Made by a program: the position numbers and the translations under genes | Notes under the pieces: generated by a model | What the model was told of the DNA's origin: nothing | Database searches by the model: none | The model's input: only the letters and a program-made list of their open reading frames with translations | In this document: in pieces, positions 45,596 through 55,622 of the stretch | Numbering within the stretch: position 1 is the stretch's first letter | How the letters are laid out: every line of letters starts with the position of its first letter | From: Mycobacterium sp. | GTDB lineage: Bacteria; Actinomycetota; Actinomycetes; Mycobacteriales; Mycobacteriaceae | Reading direction: 5' to 3' | Assembly: GCA_020438865.1 (NCBI GenBank) | Contig: JAGQTU010000008.1 | Location: forward strand, 28,855 to 84,724 | DNA: 55,870 bases

Positions 45596-46796
45596 GCCGC
45601 GCCTCGTCCCGGTCCCACATGAACGGCCGCAGGAAGCGGTTAGTCCGGCGGAGGTACTCCGGCTGGCTGACGTGCAGGATGTGGTTACCCGGGAACCAGT
45701 GCAGCGCACAACGATCCCAGTGCTCCCAGAGCACCTCGGCCTGCTCGGGCGGGGCCAGCCGATCCCCGAGGCCGGTGATGATCAGCCGGCGGTCCGTGGG
45801 CACGAGCGGCCGATAGTTCAGCGGGCAGTGGTAGGCCGACGCCGCCGCCGACTCATCCCGACTCAGACCGCCGAGGCGGCGGCCCAGAGCGATGAGCTTG
45901 TTGGTCGGCCACCATTGGTCGAATGCCGACTCGGGAGTCACCACCGGCACGTTGGGAATCACCGCCTCCAGCCGGTCGTCGACCGACGCGACCAGGGCCG
46001 AGGTGTAACCGCCGAGCGACATGCCGGTCAGCGCGATTCGGTCCACGCCGGTGTCGCGCAACCAGTCGAGGATCGAGCGGAAGTCGTGCACGGCCTGCCC
46101 CATGGTTTCGGCGAAGCCGGCCATCCCCTGCGAGAAGAACCCGTAACCGCTGAAGGGCGAGCCCTTTTCGGCCCGCCTGCCGTGAAACGGCAGCGTGTAG
46201 AGCATGACGTCATAGCCGGTGCGGTAGAACCACGGCAGCGAGAAGAACAGGCCGTTGAACAGGTACGGCGAACCCATGAAGCCGTGGATCACGCACAGTG
46301 TCGGGCGCGGGCCGCCGTCATGGCGCCAGTGCTGAGCCCACACGACGTTGTTGCGCTTCAGCTTCTCCCACTGTGGCCGCAGGTCCGGGTTGACCGGCTC
46401 GAAGCTGCTCTCGAACGACAGGTTGTGCACGTTGCCGTGCGCGATGTACTCGGCGACTGGGTTGGCCCGGCGACTCGTAACCGTCGGGACCTCGGTCGGC
46501 GCCGGGAACGAGAGCGCCGGATCGTGGTGCGATGCGAGTTCGGCGTAGAACTCCAGGTTCTTGCGTTCGCGTCTCATCTCCGAACCACGGACAGCGCCGG
46601 CGGCGATCGTCGGCGCCAGGGCCGCTCCGACGAGCGACGAGATCGCGGTGCGCAGGCCGAGATCGGCGATCGCCGAGGTGTCGACGATGGTGCGCTGCAG
46701 CAGGGTCAGGTCGGACCTGCTCGGCAGCCCGCCGCGGCCGGCATCGGCGCCGGGCACATCGGGCATCGGGATGGGCATGTCGGCGTTCGACGTCAT
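45585..46796 (-). CDS. Alpha/beta hydrolase (Rv0293c-like)
   Basis: A 403-residue hydrolase with an N-terminal helical extension of about 150 residues before the core. [19 protein letters not shown] holds the oxyanion HG motif, [17 protein letters not shown] the Ser nucleophile elbow and [11 protein letters not shown] the C-terminal His. GGAAAGG precedes the ATG at 46796. It is divergent from tam, as Rv0293c is from Rv0294. No signal peptide is convincing. The substrate is unknown, plausibly a lipid ester. Confidence 0.85.
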   Translation of the reverse strand: MTSNADMPIPMPDVPGADAGRGGLPSRSDLTLLQRTIVDTSAIADLGLRTAISSLVGAALAPTIAAGAVRGSEMRRERKNLEFYAELASHHDPALSFPAPTEVPTVTSRRANPVAEYIAHGNVHNLSFESSFEPVNPDLRPQWEKLKRNNVVWAQHWRHDGGPRPTLCVIHGFMGSPYLFNGLFFSLPWFYRTGYDVMLYTLPFHGRRAEKGSPFSGYGFFSQGMAGFAETMGQAVHDFRSILDWLRDTGVDRIALTGMSLGGYTSALVASVDDRLEAVIPNVPVVTPESAFDQWWPTNKLIALGRRLGGLSRDESAAASAYHCPLNYRPLVPTDRRLIITGLGDRLAPPEQAEVLWEHWDRCALHWFPGNHILHVSQPEYLRRTNRFLRPFMWDRDEARLSS

Positions 46797-46875
46797 CGTC
46801 GGGCGGCCTTTCCGGGGAACTCGAGGGCTCCGGTGCCCTCTATCGGGATGCTAGCCCGTGTGGTGAGGTAGCCGG

Positions 46876-47640
46876 GTGTGGAACCCACAGACCTATCTGG
46901 CATACGCCGACCAGCGATCGCGCCCGTTCTTCGACCTGCTCGCGCGGGTCGGCGCCGAATCGCCGCGCCGGGTCGCCGACCTGGGCTGTGGGCCTGGGAA
47001 CCTGACCGAACATCTCGCCGAGCGCTGGCCGGAAGCCGTCATCGAGGCGTGGGACAACTCGGCCGAGATGGTGGCGGCCGCCCGTGAGCGGGGTATCGAC
47101 GCCCGGGTCGGTGATGTGCGGGCCTGGATCCCCGCACCCGGCACCGATGTGGTGCTCAGCAACGCGGCGCTGCACTGGATTCCGGAGCACGCCGAGCTAC
47201 TGATCCGGTGGGTCGACCAGTTGGAGCGCGGCGCCTGGATCGCCGTGCAGGTGCCGGGCAATTTCGACGCACCCTCACACGCCTCCATCCGGGCGCTCGC
47301 CGAGCATCGGCCATGGTCGGAACCGTTGCACGACATCCCGTTTCGGAGCGGCAAGGTCGTCGAGTCCCCCGCGCGCTACGCTGAACTACTCACCGATGCC
47401 GGGTGCAGTGTCGATGTCTGGGAGAGCACCTACATCCACGAGCTGACCGGTGAGAACTCGGTGCTGAACTGGATCACGGGAACCGCGCTGACCCCGGTAC
47501 GGGACCGCCTCACCGAGGAGCAGTGGCAGCGGTTCCGCGCGGAACTGGCACCGATGTTGGACACCGCCTACCCGGTCCGACCCGACGGGCGCACGTTCTT
47601 CCCGTTCCGGCGGATCTTCATCGTCGCCAGGGTCGGCTGA
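46876..47640 (+). CDS. tam: Trans-aconitate 2-methyltransferase
   Basis: A 254-residue class I methyltransferase that methylates trans-aconitate, a spontaneous inhibitor of aconitase. The SAM loop [20 protein letters not shown] (about 33-52) and the family motif [10 protein letters not shown] are present, and the length and N-terminus [18 protein letters not shown] match Tam. The GTG start at 46876 is used. It is the last gene of the Rv02xx-type block; mutY follows convergently after 18 bp, a junction not found in H37Rv. Confidence 0.93.
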   Translation: MWNPQTYLAYADQRSRPFFDLLARVGAESPRRVADLGCGPGNLTEHLAERWPEAVIEAWDNSAEMVAAARERGIDARVGDVRAWIPAPGTDVVLSNAALHWIPEHAELLIRWVDQLERGAWIAVQVPGNFDAPSHASIRALAEHRPWSEPLHDIPFRSGKVVESPARYAELLTDAGCSVDVWESTYIHELTGENSVLNWITGTALTPVRDRLTEEQWQRFRAELAPMLDTAYPVRPDGRTFFPFRRIFIVARVG

Positions 47641-47658
47641 CGCCGATAGTCCTGTCTC

Positions 47659-48534
47659 TCAGTCACCTTCGCCGGCCAGCGCGAACCTGCCGTCCCCGGT
47701 CTGCTCCACCAGCCCGTCGATCAGCAGCGAGTCCAGCGCCCGGTCTCGTTGCGCGGTGTCGGTGAGCCACACGACGTCCAGTTGCGCCCGCTCGACCGGA
47801 GTCGAACTCGCCCTCAGCACGTCGAGCAGTCGGCCGCGCACCTGCCGGTCGGTACCGGCGTAGCGCTGCGCCGGGCGCGCGGCGGTGGTCGCGGGCGGAT
47901 ACCCGGCCGCCCGCCACGCGCACGCACTCAGCGGGCAGATGCCGCACTTCGGCGCCCGCGCGGTGCACACCGTCGCGCCCAGTTCCATCAGCGCGGCGGA
48001 GAACACCGGCGCGGTCCTGTCGTCGGGCAGCAGCGCCTCGACATCAGCGTGGTCGCGCACCGCCGAAGCGCTGCCCGCATCCGCGCGCCCGCGCACCGCG
48101 CGCGCGACCACCCGGCGCACGTTGGTGTCCACCACCGGCACCGCACGCTGGTAGGCGAAGCAGGCGACCGCCCGCGCGGTGTAGGCGCCCACGCCGGGCA
48201 GGGTCAGCAGGGTGTCCACATCGTCGGGCACCACGTCGGCGTGGTCGGTGGCGATCACCGTCGCGCACTCGTGCAGCCGTTTGGCCCGGCGCGGATAACC
48301 GAGTTTGCCCCACGCGCGCAGCACGTCTGCCGCGCCGGCGGCGGCCGTCGCCGATGGCGTGGGCCAGCGGGCCACCCAGTCCAGCCAGATCGGCGCCACC
48401 CGGGCGACCGGGGTCTGCTGCAGCATGAACTCGCTGACCAGGATCTGCCACGCGGTCACCCCCGGCGCGCGCCAGGGCAGGTCGCGGCGCGCGCGCCCGT
48501 ACCACTGCACCAACTCGGCGGCCGGGATGCTCAC
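47659..48534 (-). CDS. mutY: A/G-specific adenine glycosylase MutY
   Basis: A 291-residue base-excision-repair glycosylase that removes adenine mispaired with 8-oxoguanine. The catalytic Glu region is SEFMLQQTPVARV, the helix-hairpin-helix is LPGVGAYTARAV, and the catalytic Asp follows in VPVVDTNVRRV. The iron-sulfur cysteines are spaced C-x6-C-x2-C-x4-C (VCTARAPKCGICPLSAC), one residue shorter in the last gap than in E. coli MutY. The GTG at 48534 fits the family start. Divergent from the carbonic anhydrase gene by 37 bp. The C-terminal MutT-like domain is short, as in other actinobacteria. Confidence 0.92.
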   Translation of the reverse strand: MSIPAAELVQWYGRARRDLPWRAPGVTAWQILVSEFMLQQTPVARVAPIWLDWVARWPTPSATAAAGAADVLRAWGKLGYPRRAKRLHECATVIATDHADVVPDDVDTLLTLPGVGAYTARAVACFAYQRAVPVVDTNVRRVVARAVRGRADAGSASAVRDHADVEALLPDDRTAPVFSAALMELGATVCTARAPKCGICPLSACAWRAAGYPPATTAARPAQRYAGTDRQVRGRLLDVLRASSTPVERAQLDVVWLTDTAQRDRALDSLLIDGLVEQTGDGRFALAGEGD

Positions 48535-48571
48535 GGCATGCCGTCCTGGTGCGCAGGGCACAATGGGGCCC

Positions 48572-49189
48572 ATGCCCAACACCAGTCCCGCGACAGCTTG
48601 GAAAGCACTCAAGGAGGGTAACGAGCGATTCGTCGCCGGTAAGCCCGAGCATCCCAGCCAGAGCATCGAGCATCGGGCCAGCCTGGCCGGGGAGCAGCGC
48701 CCGACGGCGGTGGTGTTCGGCTGCGCCGACAGCCGGGTGGCCGCCGAGATCATCTTCGATCAGGGCCTCGGTGACATGTTCGTCGTGCGCACCGCAGGTC
48801 ACGTCATCGACGCTGCCGTCCTCGGCTCGATCGAGTACGCGGTCGTCGTGCTGAACGTGCCGTTGATCGCGGTGCTCGGCCACGACAGCTGCGGCGCGGT
48901 CAAGGCCACCATCTCCGCGCTCGATGACGGTCAGGTGCCCGCCGGGTTCGTCCGCGACGTGGTCGAGCGGGTCACGCCGTCGATCCTGCTGGGCCGCCGG
49001 GACGGGCTGACCCGGGTCGACGAGTTCGAGGCCCGCCACGTCACGGAGACCGCGGCCCAGCTCATGGCCCGTTCGTCGGCGATCGCCGACCGGGTCAAGG
49101 CGGGTGAGCTGGCCATCGTGGGGCTGACCTATCACCTCGCCGACGGCAAGGTCGGGCTGCGCAAACACATCGGCGACATCGGCGAATAG
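48572..49189 (+). CDS. canB: Beta-class carbonic anhydrase (Rv3588c-like)
   Basis: A 205-residue zinc enzyme interconverting CO2 and bicarbonate in the cytoplasm. Zinc ligands are C51 and D53 in FGCADSRV, and H104 and C107 in LGHDSCGAV, the complete beta-CA set, so a type II (closed-site) or type I fold is possible. The ATG at 48572 gives the usual N-terminus PATAWKALKEGNERF. It is divergent from mutY and followed by the Rv3587c-like membrane protein, matching the conserved mycobacterial neighbourhood. Confidence 0.94.
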   Translation: MPNTSPATAWKALKEGNERFVAGKPEHPSQSIEHRASLAGEQRPTAVVFGCADSRVAAEIIFDQGLGDMFVVRTAGHVIDAAVLGSIEYAVVVLNVPLIAVLGHDSCGAVKATISALDDGQVPAGFVRDVVERVTPSILLGRRDGLTRVDEFEARHVTETAAQLMARSSAIADRVKAGELAIVGLTYHLADGKVGLRKHIGDIGE

Positions 49190-49244
49190 TTCAGATTCGG
49201 CTAGTTAACAAGGCGACACGCCGAGCCGGGTCGGCCATCTGGCG

Positions 49245-50009
49245 GTGACCTGGCCTTACCGTGAGACCGTGCTGGATCTTGAACCGCATGGCCCGCTGCC
49301 CTCGCAAATCTATTGGCGACGCCGGGGACTGGCGCTGGGTATCGCCGTGCTGGTCATCGGAATCATCGCCGCCGTAGCCTTCACCGTGTTCGGCGGCTCC
49401 GACTCGAAGAGCACCGTCAAGAACGACGCCGTTCAGAGTCAGGTTCCGCAGCCGGAGAACAAGACGCCCGTCGTCGCCCCCCCGCCGGCCGCGTCGATTC
49501 CCCCGCCGACCCCGACGGCGACGGAGGCGGTGGCGCCGCCGCCGATCCTCAAGGAGGGTGACGACTGCCCGGACTCCGCCCTGGCGGTCAAGGGCATCAC
49601 CAACCAGCCGCAGTACGTCATCGGTGATCAGCCCAAGTTCACCATGGTCGTCACCAACATCGGCCTGGTGGCCTGCAAGCGGGACGTCGGTGCGGCCGTG
49701 CTCGCCGCCTACGTGTATTCGCTGGACAACAAGCGGTTGTGGTCCAATCTGGACTGCGCCCCGTCCAACGAAACCCTGGTCAAGACCTTCAACCCCGGTG
49801 AGCAGGTCACCACGGAGGTCACCTGGACCGGTATGGGCTCGGCCCCGCAGTGCCCGTTGCCGCGGCAGCCGATCGGCGCCGGCACCTACAACCTGGTGGT
49901 GCAATTGGGCAACCTACGTTCGGCGGCGGTGCCGTTCGCGCTCGCCGACGCACCACCCCCGGCGCCGGAGGCCCCGGCCGGTGAGGCGCCGCCTGCGCCC
50001 GTCGGCTGA
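49245..50009 (+). CDS. Single-span membrane protein with Pro-rich linker (Rv3587c-like)
   Basis: A 254-residue protein with a basic cytoplasmic tip (WRRRG), one membrane helix at about 29-50, a Pro/Thr/Ala-rich linker (about 65-105) and an extracytoplasmic domain with four Cys (C108, C144, C167, C201) that could form disulfides; its strand pattern (FTMVVTNIGLVACKRDVG) suggests an immunoglobulin-like fold. A second Pro/Ala tail ends the protein. GTG start at 49245; a GTG at 49269 is possible. It is convergent with disA. Function is unknown. Confidence 0.82.
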   Translation: MTWPYRETVLDLEPHGPLPSQIYWRRRGLALGIAVLVIGIIAAVAFTVFGGSDSKSTVKNDAVQSQVPQPENKTPVVAPPPAASIPPPTPTATEAVAPPPILKEGDDCPDSALAVKGITNQPQYVIGDQPKFTMVVTNIGLVACKRDVGAAVLAAYVYSLDNKRLWSNLDCAPSNETLVKTFNPGEQVTTEVTWTGMGSAPQCPLPRQPIGAGTYNLVVQLGNLRSAAVPFALADAPPPAPEAPAGEAPPAPVG

Positions 50010-50020
50010 CCGATACCGCG

Positions 50021-51130
50021 CTACACCAGCCGGTCGGCGATCGTCGACTCGGCCAACTGCGACAGACCCTCGCGGACGTGCCGTGCCCACATGGCGCCGA
50101 TGCCCTCGACGGACTGCAGATCGGTGGCGCTGGCCGCGAGCAGCCCCTGCAGCGAGCCGAACCGGCGGACCAGCAGGTCGACGTGGGCGAACTGCAGGCG
50201 CGGGATGTCGGCCATCGCGCGGTAGCCGCGCGCACTGAGCGCCGAATCCTGTGCCTCGGCCGTGGAGGGATAGCCGAACACCCGTGACAGCGCGGTGAAG
50301 TCCAGCAGTTCGGTGTCGGAGAGCCCGTCGAGTTCGGCCAGCGTCGCGGCCACCTGTGTCTTGGACGGCGGCTCGGGGTTGGCGTGGTAGTCCCGCACGA
50401 TCAGCTCGCGCGCGGTGTCGTTACCGCCGAGCAATTCCTCCAGCTGCAACCGCAACTGACGGCCGTCGGTGCCGAGTTCCACTGCGTCATAGTCGATTTC
50501 GAGACCGATGCGGCGGACCATCTCCAGCCGCTGCACGACGGTCATCACATCGCGCAGCGTGACGAAGTCCTCGATCTCGGCCGTGGACAGCTGCCGGGAC
50601 ACCTCGTCCAGCCGGGCCTTGTAGCGCTCCAGGGTCGCGATCGCCTGGTTGGCCCGCGACAGGATGGTCGCCGAGTCCGCAACCACGTGCCGCTCGCCGG
50701 CGACGTACACGGTCACGATGTTCATCGAATGGCTGACCGAGATGACCGGATAGCCGGTCTGGATCGCGGCGCGCTCGGCGGAACGGTGTCGGGTGCCGGA
50801 CTCGTCGGTGGGGATGGTGGGGTCGGGCACCAGTTGAACGTTGGCCCGGACGATGCGGCTGCCGTCGGTGGACAGGATCACCGCGCCGTCCATCTTGGAC
50901 AACTCACGCAACCGGGTCGGAGCGAACCGGACGTCAAGCGCGAATCCGCCGTCGCAGATGGTTTCGACGCGCTCGTCATACCCCAGCACGATCAGCGCGC
51001 CCGTGCGGCCGCGCAGGATGCGCTCCAGCCCGTCGCGCAGGGCGGTGCCGGGCGCCAGCCGCCCGATGGTCTCGCGCAGCGTGGCGGCCGTCGGCGGTGC
51101 CGACCCGTTGGACCGGCTTACGGTGCTCAC
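50021..51130 (-). CDS. disA: DNA integrity scanning protein DisA (c-di-AMP synthase)
   Basis: A 369-residue protein. The N-terminal diadenylate cyclase domain has DGA in SKMDGAVIL and RHR in [10 protein letters not shown], which bind ATP and form cyclic di-AMP. A helical linker follows, then C-terminal HhH DNA-binding motifs ([15 protein letters not shown]). In relatives it pauses synthesis at branched DNA and links c-di-AMP to replication stress. The GTG start overlaps the radA stop by 4 bp, so radA and disA are translationally coupled, consistent with the known RadA-DisA interaction. Confidence 0.95.
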   Translation of the reverse strand: MSTVSRSNGSAPPTAATLRETIGRLAPGTALRDGLERILRGRTGALIVLGYDERVETICDGGFALDVRFAPTRLRELSKMDGAVILSTDGSRIVRANVQLVPDPTIPTDESGTRHRSAERAAIQTGYPVISVSHSMNIVTVYVAGERHVVADSATILSRANQAIATLERYKARLDEVSRQLSTAEIEDFVTLRDVMTVVQRLEMVRRIGLEIDYDAVELGTDGRQLRLQLEELLGGNDTARELIVRDYHANPEPPSKTQVAATLAELDGLSDTELLDFTALSRVFGYPSTAEAQDSALSARGYRAMADIPRLQFAHVDLLVRRFGSLQGLLAASATDLQSVEGIGAMWARHVREGLSQLAESTIADRLV

Positions 51131-52575
51131 AAGTGCTCATTGTCCATCGTGCCGGGTCCGCTGTCGTAGGAGTCGCGCCGATTCCGCCGAACGGCTGGTT
51201 CCGTGGGTAGCTCCGCGACGGCCAGCATCGCGCGCAGCGCGTCGCCGATCGTCGCGCACTCCAGGGCGCGCAGACCCTTCGGCACCGTCCCGCAACCGAT
51301 CGGCACCAGCGCGGTGGTGAACCCCAACCGCGCCGCCTCGGCCAACCGCCGATCCATGCCGGTGACCCGGCGCAGGTCCCCGGCCAGCCCGACCTCGCCG
51401 ATCACCACCATCGTGGCGGGCAGCGCCCGGTCGAAGCAGGCCGACGCCATCGCCATCGCCACCGCAAGGTCGGACGACGGGTCCGTCAGCCGCATCCCGC
51501 CGACCGTCGACAGGTAGATGTCGTTCGCGCTCACCTTCAGGGCCGCCCGCTTCTCGAGCACCGCGGTGATCATCGCGGTCCGGGCGTGGTCGACACCGCT
51601 GACCGCGCGGCGCGGGGAGGCCACATTGGTGGGTGGCGCCAACAGTGCCTGGATCTCGCCGATCAGCGGGCGCTTGCCGTCCAGGCTCACCGTCACCGCG
51701 GTGCCGGACACCGGACTCGGCCGCTGGTCCAGGAAGAGCCCGGACGGATCGGCCACGCCCTCGATTCCGTTGTCGTGCAACAGAAAACAGCCGACCTCGT
51801 CGGCGGCGCCGAACCGGTTCTTGATGCCGCGGACCATCCGCAGCGCGGTGTTGCGGTCGCCCTCGAAGTGCAGCACCACGTCGACGAGATGCTCCAGCGA
51901 GCGCGGGCCCGCGATGGCGCCGTCCTTCGTGACATGCCCGACGAGGATCATCGCCACACCACTCGACTTCGCCGCAGCGGTCAGCGCGGTGGTCACCGCC
52001 CGCACCTGCGTCACCCCGCCGACCACGCCGTCGGTGTCACCGGCCGTCATGGTCTGCACCGAGTCGACGATCACCAGGCCGGGCTGAACGGCGTCCAGGT
52101 GGCCCAGGACGGTGTGCACATCGGCCTCGGCGGCCAGGAAGACCTCGTCGTGGGCGCACCCGGTCCGCTCGGCGCGCATCCGGATCTGTCCGGCCGACTC
52201 CTCGCCGGACACGTACAGCGCCCGGCGCCCGGCCTGGGCCCACCGCTGGGCCACCTCGAGCAGCAGGGTCGACTTGCCGACGCCGGGATCCCCGGCCAGC
52301 AGTGTGACCGACCCCGGCACCACGCCGCCGCCGAGCACCCGGTCGAGTTCGGTTATGCCGGTGGGAAAGTGGCGGGTGCGGTCGGGATCGATGGAACTGA
52401 TCGGCACGGCGGGCGACGACGGCACCACCGAACGGTGCGGTGAGCCGCCGACGGCGGCAAGCGCAACCACCTCGTCGACGGTTCCCCAGGTGCCGCATTC
52501 CGGGCACCGACCCACCCACTTGGCGCTGATGTGGCGGCATTCCGAACAGCGGTACTGGGAACGTGCCTTGGCCAC
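51127..52575 (-). CDS. radA: DNA repair protein RadA (Sms)
   Basis: A 482-residue RecA-like helicase that acts in recombinational repair and branch migration. The N-terminal zinc finger is C-x2-C...C-x2-C ([20 protein letters not shown]), Walker A is [14 protein letters not shown] (about 94), the RadA motif is [11 protein letters not shown], and a Lon-like C-terminal domain follows ([19 protein letters not shown]). The GTG start at 52575 gives the standard [13 protein letters not shown]. It precedes disA in a two-gene operon and is divergent from the thioredoxin gene. Confidence 0.95.
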   Translation of the reverse strand: MAKARSQYRCSECRHISAKWVGRCPECGTWGTVDEVVALAAVGGSPHRSVVPSSPAVPISSIDPDRTRHFPTGITELDRVLGGGVVPGSVTLLAGDPGVGKSTLLLEVAQRWAQAGRRALYVSGEESAGQIRMRAERTGCAHDEVFLAAEADVHTVLGHLDAVQPGLVIVDSVQTMTAGDTDGVVGGVTQVRAVTTALTAAAKSSGVAMILVGHVTKDGAIAGPRSLEHLVDVVLHFEGDRNTALRMVRGIKNRFGAADEVGCFLLHDNGIEGVADPSGLFLDQRPSPVSGTAVTVSLDGKRPLIGEIQALLAPPTNVASPRRAVSGVDHARTAMITAVLEKRAALKVSANDIYLSTVGGMRLTDPSSDLAVAMAMASACFDRALPATMVVIGEVGLAGDLRRVTGMDRRLAEAARLGFTTALVPIGCGTVPKGLRALECATIGDALRAMLAVAELPTEPAVRRNRRDSYDSGPGTMDNEHL

Positions 52576-52652
52576 GCCGTGAGGCTATCCGGTGGCTATG
52601 ACAGTTCCGCGGATTCGCTCGGCTGTGTCAGAACCGTGCGCAGAATTGGGTC

Positions 52653-53081
52653 ATGCAAAGTGCCATCGTCGAGTGCCCCGGGTGCGGGCGTCGTAATCGG
52701 GTTCCAGCGTCCGTGTCGGGTAGGCCGCGTTGCTCGCAATGCAGGCAGTGGTTGCCCTGGATCGTCGATGCGGCGGACAGCGACTACGCCGCCGTGGTGG
52801 AGCAGTCCTCGGTCCCGGTGTTGGTGGACCTCTGGGCGCCGTGGTGCGGACCCTGCCGCATGGTCAGCCCGGCCCTGGAGCAGTTGGCCCGCGAGCGAGC
52901 CGGGACGCTGAAGTTGGTGAAGGTGAATGTCGACACCGCGCCGCAGATCTCCCAGCGCTTCGACGTGCAGGCCGTGCCCACGTTGTTGATCACCGACGGC
53001 GGCAAGGTCCTCGCCCGGCGGGCTGGTGCGGCGCCGGTGGCAGCGTTACGGACGTGGGTGGACGAAACCCTGCCGAGGTGA
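52653..53081 (+). CDS. Thioredoxin 2-like protein with N-terminal zinc motif
   Basis: A 142-residue thioredoxin. An N-terminal zinc-binding motif C8-x2-C11 and C27-x2-C30 precedes the redox domain, whose active site is W64-C65-G-P-C68, followed by the cis-Pro region VQAVPTLLI. This is the architecture of Trx2/TrxC, which reduces disulfides and responds to oxidative stress or zinc release. It lies alone between radA and lpqE, 77 bp from the radA start. M. tuberculosis has no gene at this place as far as I recall, so it is probably an insertion or loss difference. Confidence 0.9.
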   Translation: MQSAIVECPGCGRRNRVPASVSGRPRCSQCRQWLPWIVDAADSDYAAVVEQSSVPVLVDLWAPWCGPCRMVSPALEQLARERAGTLKLVKVNVDTAPQISQRFDVQAVPTLLITDGGKVLARRAGAAPVAALRTWVDETLPR

Positions 53082-53096
53082 CCGACCGGTCACCGG

Positions 53097-53648
53097 CTAT
53101 TCGTGGGCGGCCGCGGCGGCTTCCTGACGGGGGGCGGCACCGGCCGAGATCGGCACCTGGATCTTGGCCTCGCCGGCCTTGTCGAAGGTGAAGGTGAAGC
53201 CGTAGGTCAGCCCGTTGGTGATCGGCTGGCTCAGCGTCACCTCGGCCTTGGCGCCCTCGATGGAGGACAGCGGCGAGGCCTCGGCCGTGCGGTCGGCTGA
53301 ACCGACGATCAGCGCGCTGTTGGCCGGGATGGCGAGGTCGCCGGTGATGCTGACCGAGCCCACGTCCGAGGTGATCCCGAGCAGCTTGTCGTTGACGTCC
53401 GCCGAGGTGTTGACCGCCGCGAAGACCAGTTCCACCGTGCGGCCGGGCTTGAGGTAGTCACCGGTCTGCACCGCCTGCAGGTGCACGTTGCGCAGCGCGA
53501 TGTTCTTGACGTTGGCGGTCGAGCCGTTGACGGCCGACTCCTGGTCCGCGGTCTGCGAGATCTGCCCGGAGCTGCACCCGGTGATGATGAGGCCGCAGGC
53601 GGCGAGGCCCGCTGACGCGGCGAAGAGGCGATTGGTCGGGCGGTTCAC
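53097..53648 (-). CDS. lpqE: Lipoprotein LpqE
   Basis: A 183-residue lipoprotein. The signal peptide RLFAASAGLAACGLIITGC ends in the lipobox I-T-G-C with the lipid-bearing Cys near residue 26. The mature domain is a beta-sandwich copper-chaperone-like or DUF461-type fold (RNVHLQAVQTGDYLKPGRTVELVFAAVNTS). AGGAGG precedes the GTG at 53648; the longer reading is a poor N-terminus. It is convergent with the thioredoxin gene and divergent from carD. Its role in the envelope is unknown. Confidence 0.9.
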   Translation of the reverse strand: MNRPTNRLFAASAGLAACGLIITGCSSGQISQTADQESAVNGSTANVKNIALRNVHLQAVQTGDYLKPGRTVELVFAAVNTSADVNDKLLGITSDVGSVSITGDLAIPANSALIVGSADRTAEASPLSSIEGAKAEVTLSQPITNGLTYGFTFTFDKAGEAKIQVPISAGAAPRQEAAAAAHE

Positions 53649-53863
53649 AGCAGCCTCCTGCTTGGCCGGTGCGGTCGGCTCGATGGCGGCCCCCGCGGTT
53701 CGACTATGCAGAGTAGTAGGTCCGGGTCGCCGGCGGTAGCTGAGGGTGTCGACGACCCGCGCATCGGCAGCCCACGGCGTTGCTGGCAGGGGCCTGCGCA
53801 ACCGGCCCCGTGCACGAAATCGACACCCTGTCAACCCCCATTCTTCACCAGCGGTGCCCCTGA

Positions 53864-54421
<558 letters not shown>

Positions 54422-54437
54422 TTGCCTGAGGGAGCCG

Positions 54438-55100
54438 GTGTCCGACACGGTCGCGGTCGTCACGGCGGCCGGCTCGGGTGAACGGCTGGGCGCCGGATTT
54501 CCGAAGGCGTTCGTCGAACTCGGTGGTTGCACGATGCTGGAGCGCGCCGTCGACGGTGTGCTGGCTTCCGGAGTGGTCGATCGGGTGGTCGTCGCCGTGC
54601 CGGCCGACCGCGTGGACGAGGCGAAACTGCTGCTCGGTGAGCGAGCCGTGGTGGTCGAGGGCGGTGCCGAGCGTCCCGAGACGGTGCGCCGGGCATTGAC
54701 CGCCGTCGGGGACCCCGAGTTCGTCCTGGTGCACGACGCCGCCCGCCCGCTGACCCCCGTCGACCAGATTCAGCGGGTGGTCACCGCCCTGCGCGAGGGT
54801 CTTCGGGCGGTCATCCCGGTCCTGCCGGTGGTCGACACCGTCAAGGCCGTCGACGCCAACGGGGTGGTGCTCGGCACCCCCGAGCGATCCGGGCTGCGGG
54901 CCGTGCAGACCCCGCAGGGTTTCGAGACGGCGTTGCTGCGCCGTGCCTATGAGCGCTCGCCCGGTCTCGCCGTCACCGACGACGCCTCGTTGGTCGAGTA
55001 CCTCGGGACCCCGGTGCACACCGTCGCGGGGGACCCGCTGGCCTTCAAGATCACGACGCCGCTGGACCTGGCGCTGGCGCGGGCGGTGCTCAGCGCATGA
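54438..55100 (+). CDS. ispD: 2-C-methyl-D-erythritol 4-phosphate cytidylyltransferase
   Basis: A 220-residue MEP-pathway enzyme that transfers CMP to methylerythritol phosphate on the way to isoprenoids. The CTP-binding loop is [21 protein letters not shown], followed by [16 protein letters not shown] and the C-terminal [24 protein letters not shown] lies before the GTG at 54438. The stop overlaps ispF by 4 bp. The gene order carD-ispD-ispF-cysS is conserved in mycobacteria. Confidence 0.96.
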   Translation: MSDTVAVVTAAGSGERLGAGFPKAFVELGGCTMLERAVDGVLASGVVDRVVVAVPADRVDEAKLLLGERAVVVEGGAERPETVRRALTAVGDPEFVLVHDAARPLTPVDQIQRVVTALREGLRAVIPVLPVVDTVKAVDANGVVLGTPERSGLRAVQTPQGFETALLRRAYERSPGLAVTDDASLVEYLGTPVHTVAGDPLAFKITTPLDLALARAVLSA

Positions 55101-55603
55101 TCGCGCCGCTGCCCCGGGTCGGGCTCGGGACCGACGTGCACCCCATCGAGGCCGGCCGGCCGTGCTGGCTCCTCGGGTTGTTGTTCGACGGCGTCGACGG
55201 CTGCTCGGGGCACTCCGACGGGGACGTGGCCGTCCATGCGCTCTGCGATGCGCTGCTGTCGGCCGCCGGGCTGGGCGATCTGGGGGTGGTGTTCGGGGTG
55301 GACCAGCCGCAGTGGCGCGGTGCCACGGGCGCCCAGATGCTCGCCCACGTCCGCGATCTGCTCACGCGGGCCGGCTATACCACCGGGAACGCCGCGGTTC
55401 AGGTGATCGGCAACCGGCCCAAGGTGGGCCCCCGGCGCCAGGAGGCCCAGCGGGTGCTGGGTGAGTTGCTGGGGGCGCCGGTATCGGTGTCGGCGACGAC
55501 CACCGATGGTCTGGGTCTGACGGGCCGCGGTGAGGGAATCGCGGCGATCGCGACGGCCCTGGTTTTCGCCGCGTCGGCTCCGGTGCCGGATAACGCCGAA
55601 TAG
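55097..55603 (+). CDS. ispF: 2-C-methyl-D-erythritol 2,4-cyclodiphosphate synthase
   Basis: A 168-residue trimeric metalloenzyme converting CDP-methylerythritol phosphate to the cyclic diphosphate. The zinc ligands are in [10 protein letters not shown] (Asp, His) and the conserved [26 protein letters not shown] follows; [18 protein letters not shown] closes the active site. The ATG overlaps the ispD stop by 4 bp (translational coupling). It works directly after IspD and the unlinked IspE. Confidence 0.96.
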   Translation: MIAPLPRVGLGTDVHPIEAGRPCWLLGLLFDGVDGCSGHSDGDVAVHALCDALLSAAGLGDLGVVFGVDQPQWRGATGAQMLAHVRDLLTRAGYTTGNAAVQVIGNRPKVGPRRQEAQRVLGELLGAPVSVSATTTDGLGLTGRGEGIAAIATALVFAASAPVPDNAE

Positions 55604-55622
55604 GCCGGTAAGCTGGCGCGTC

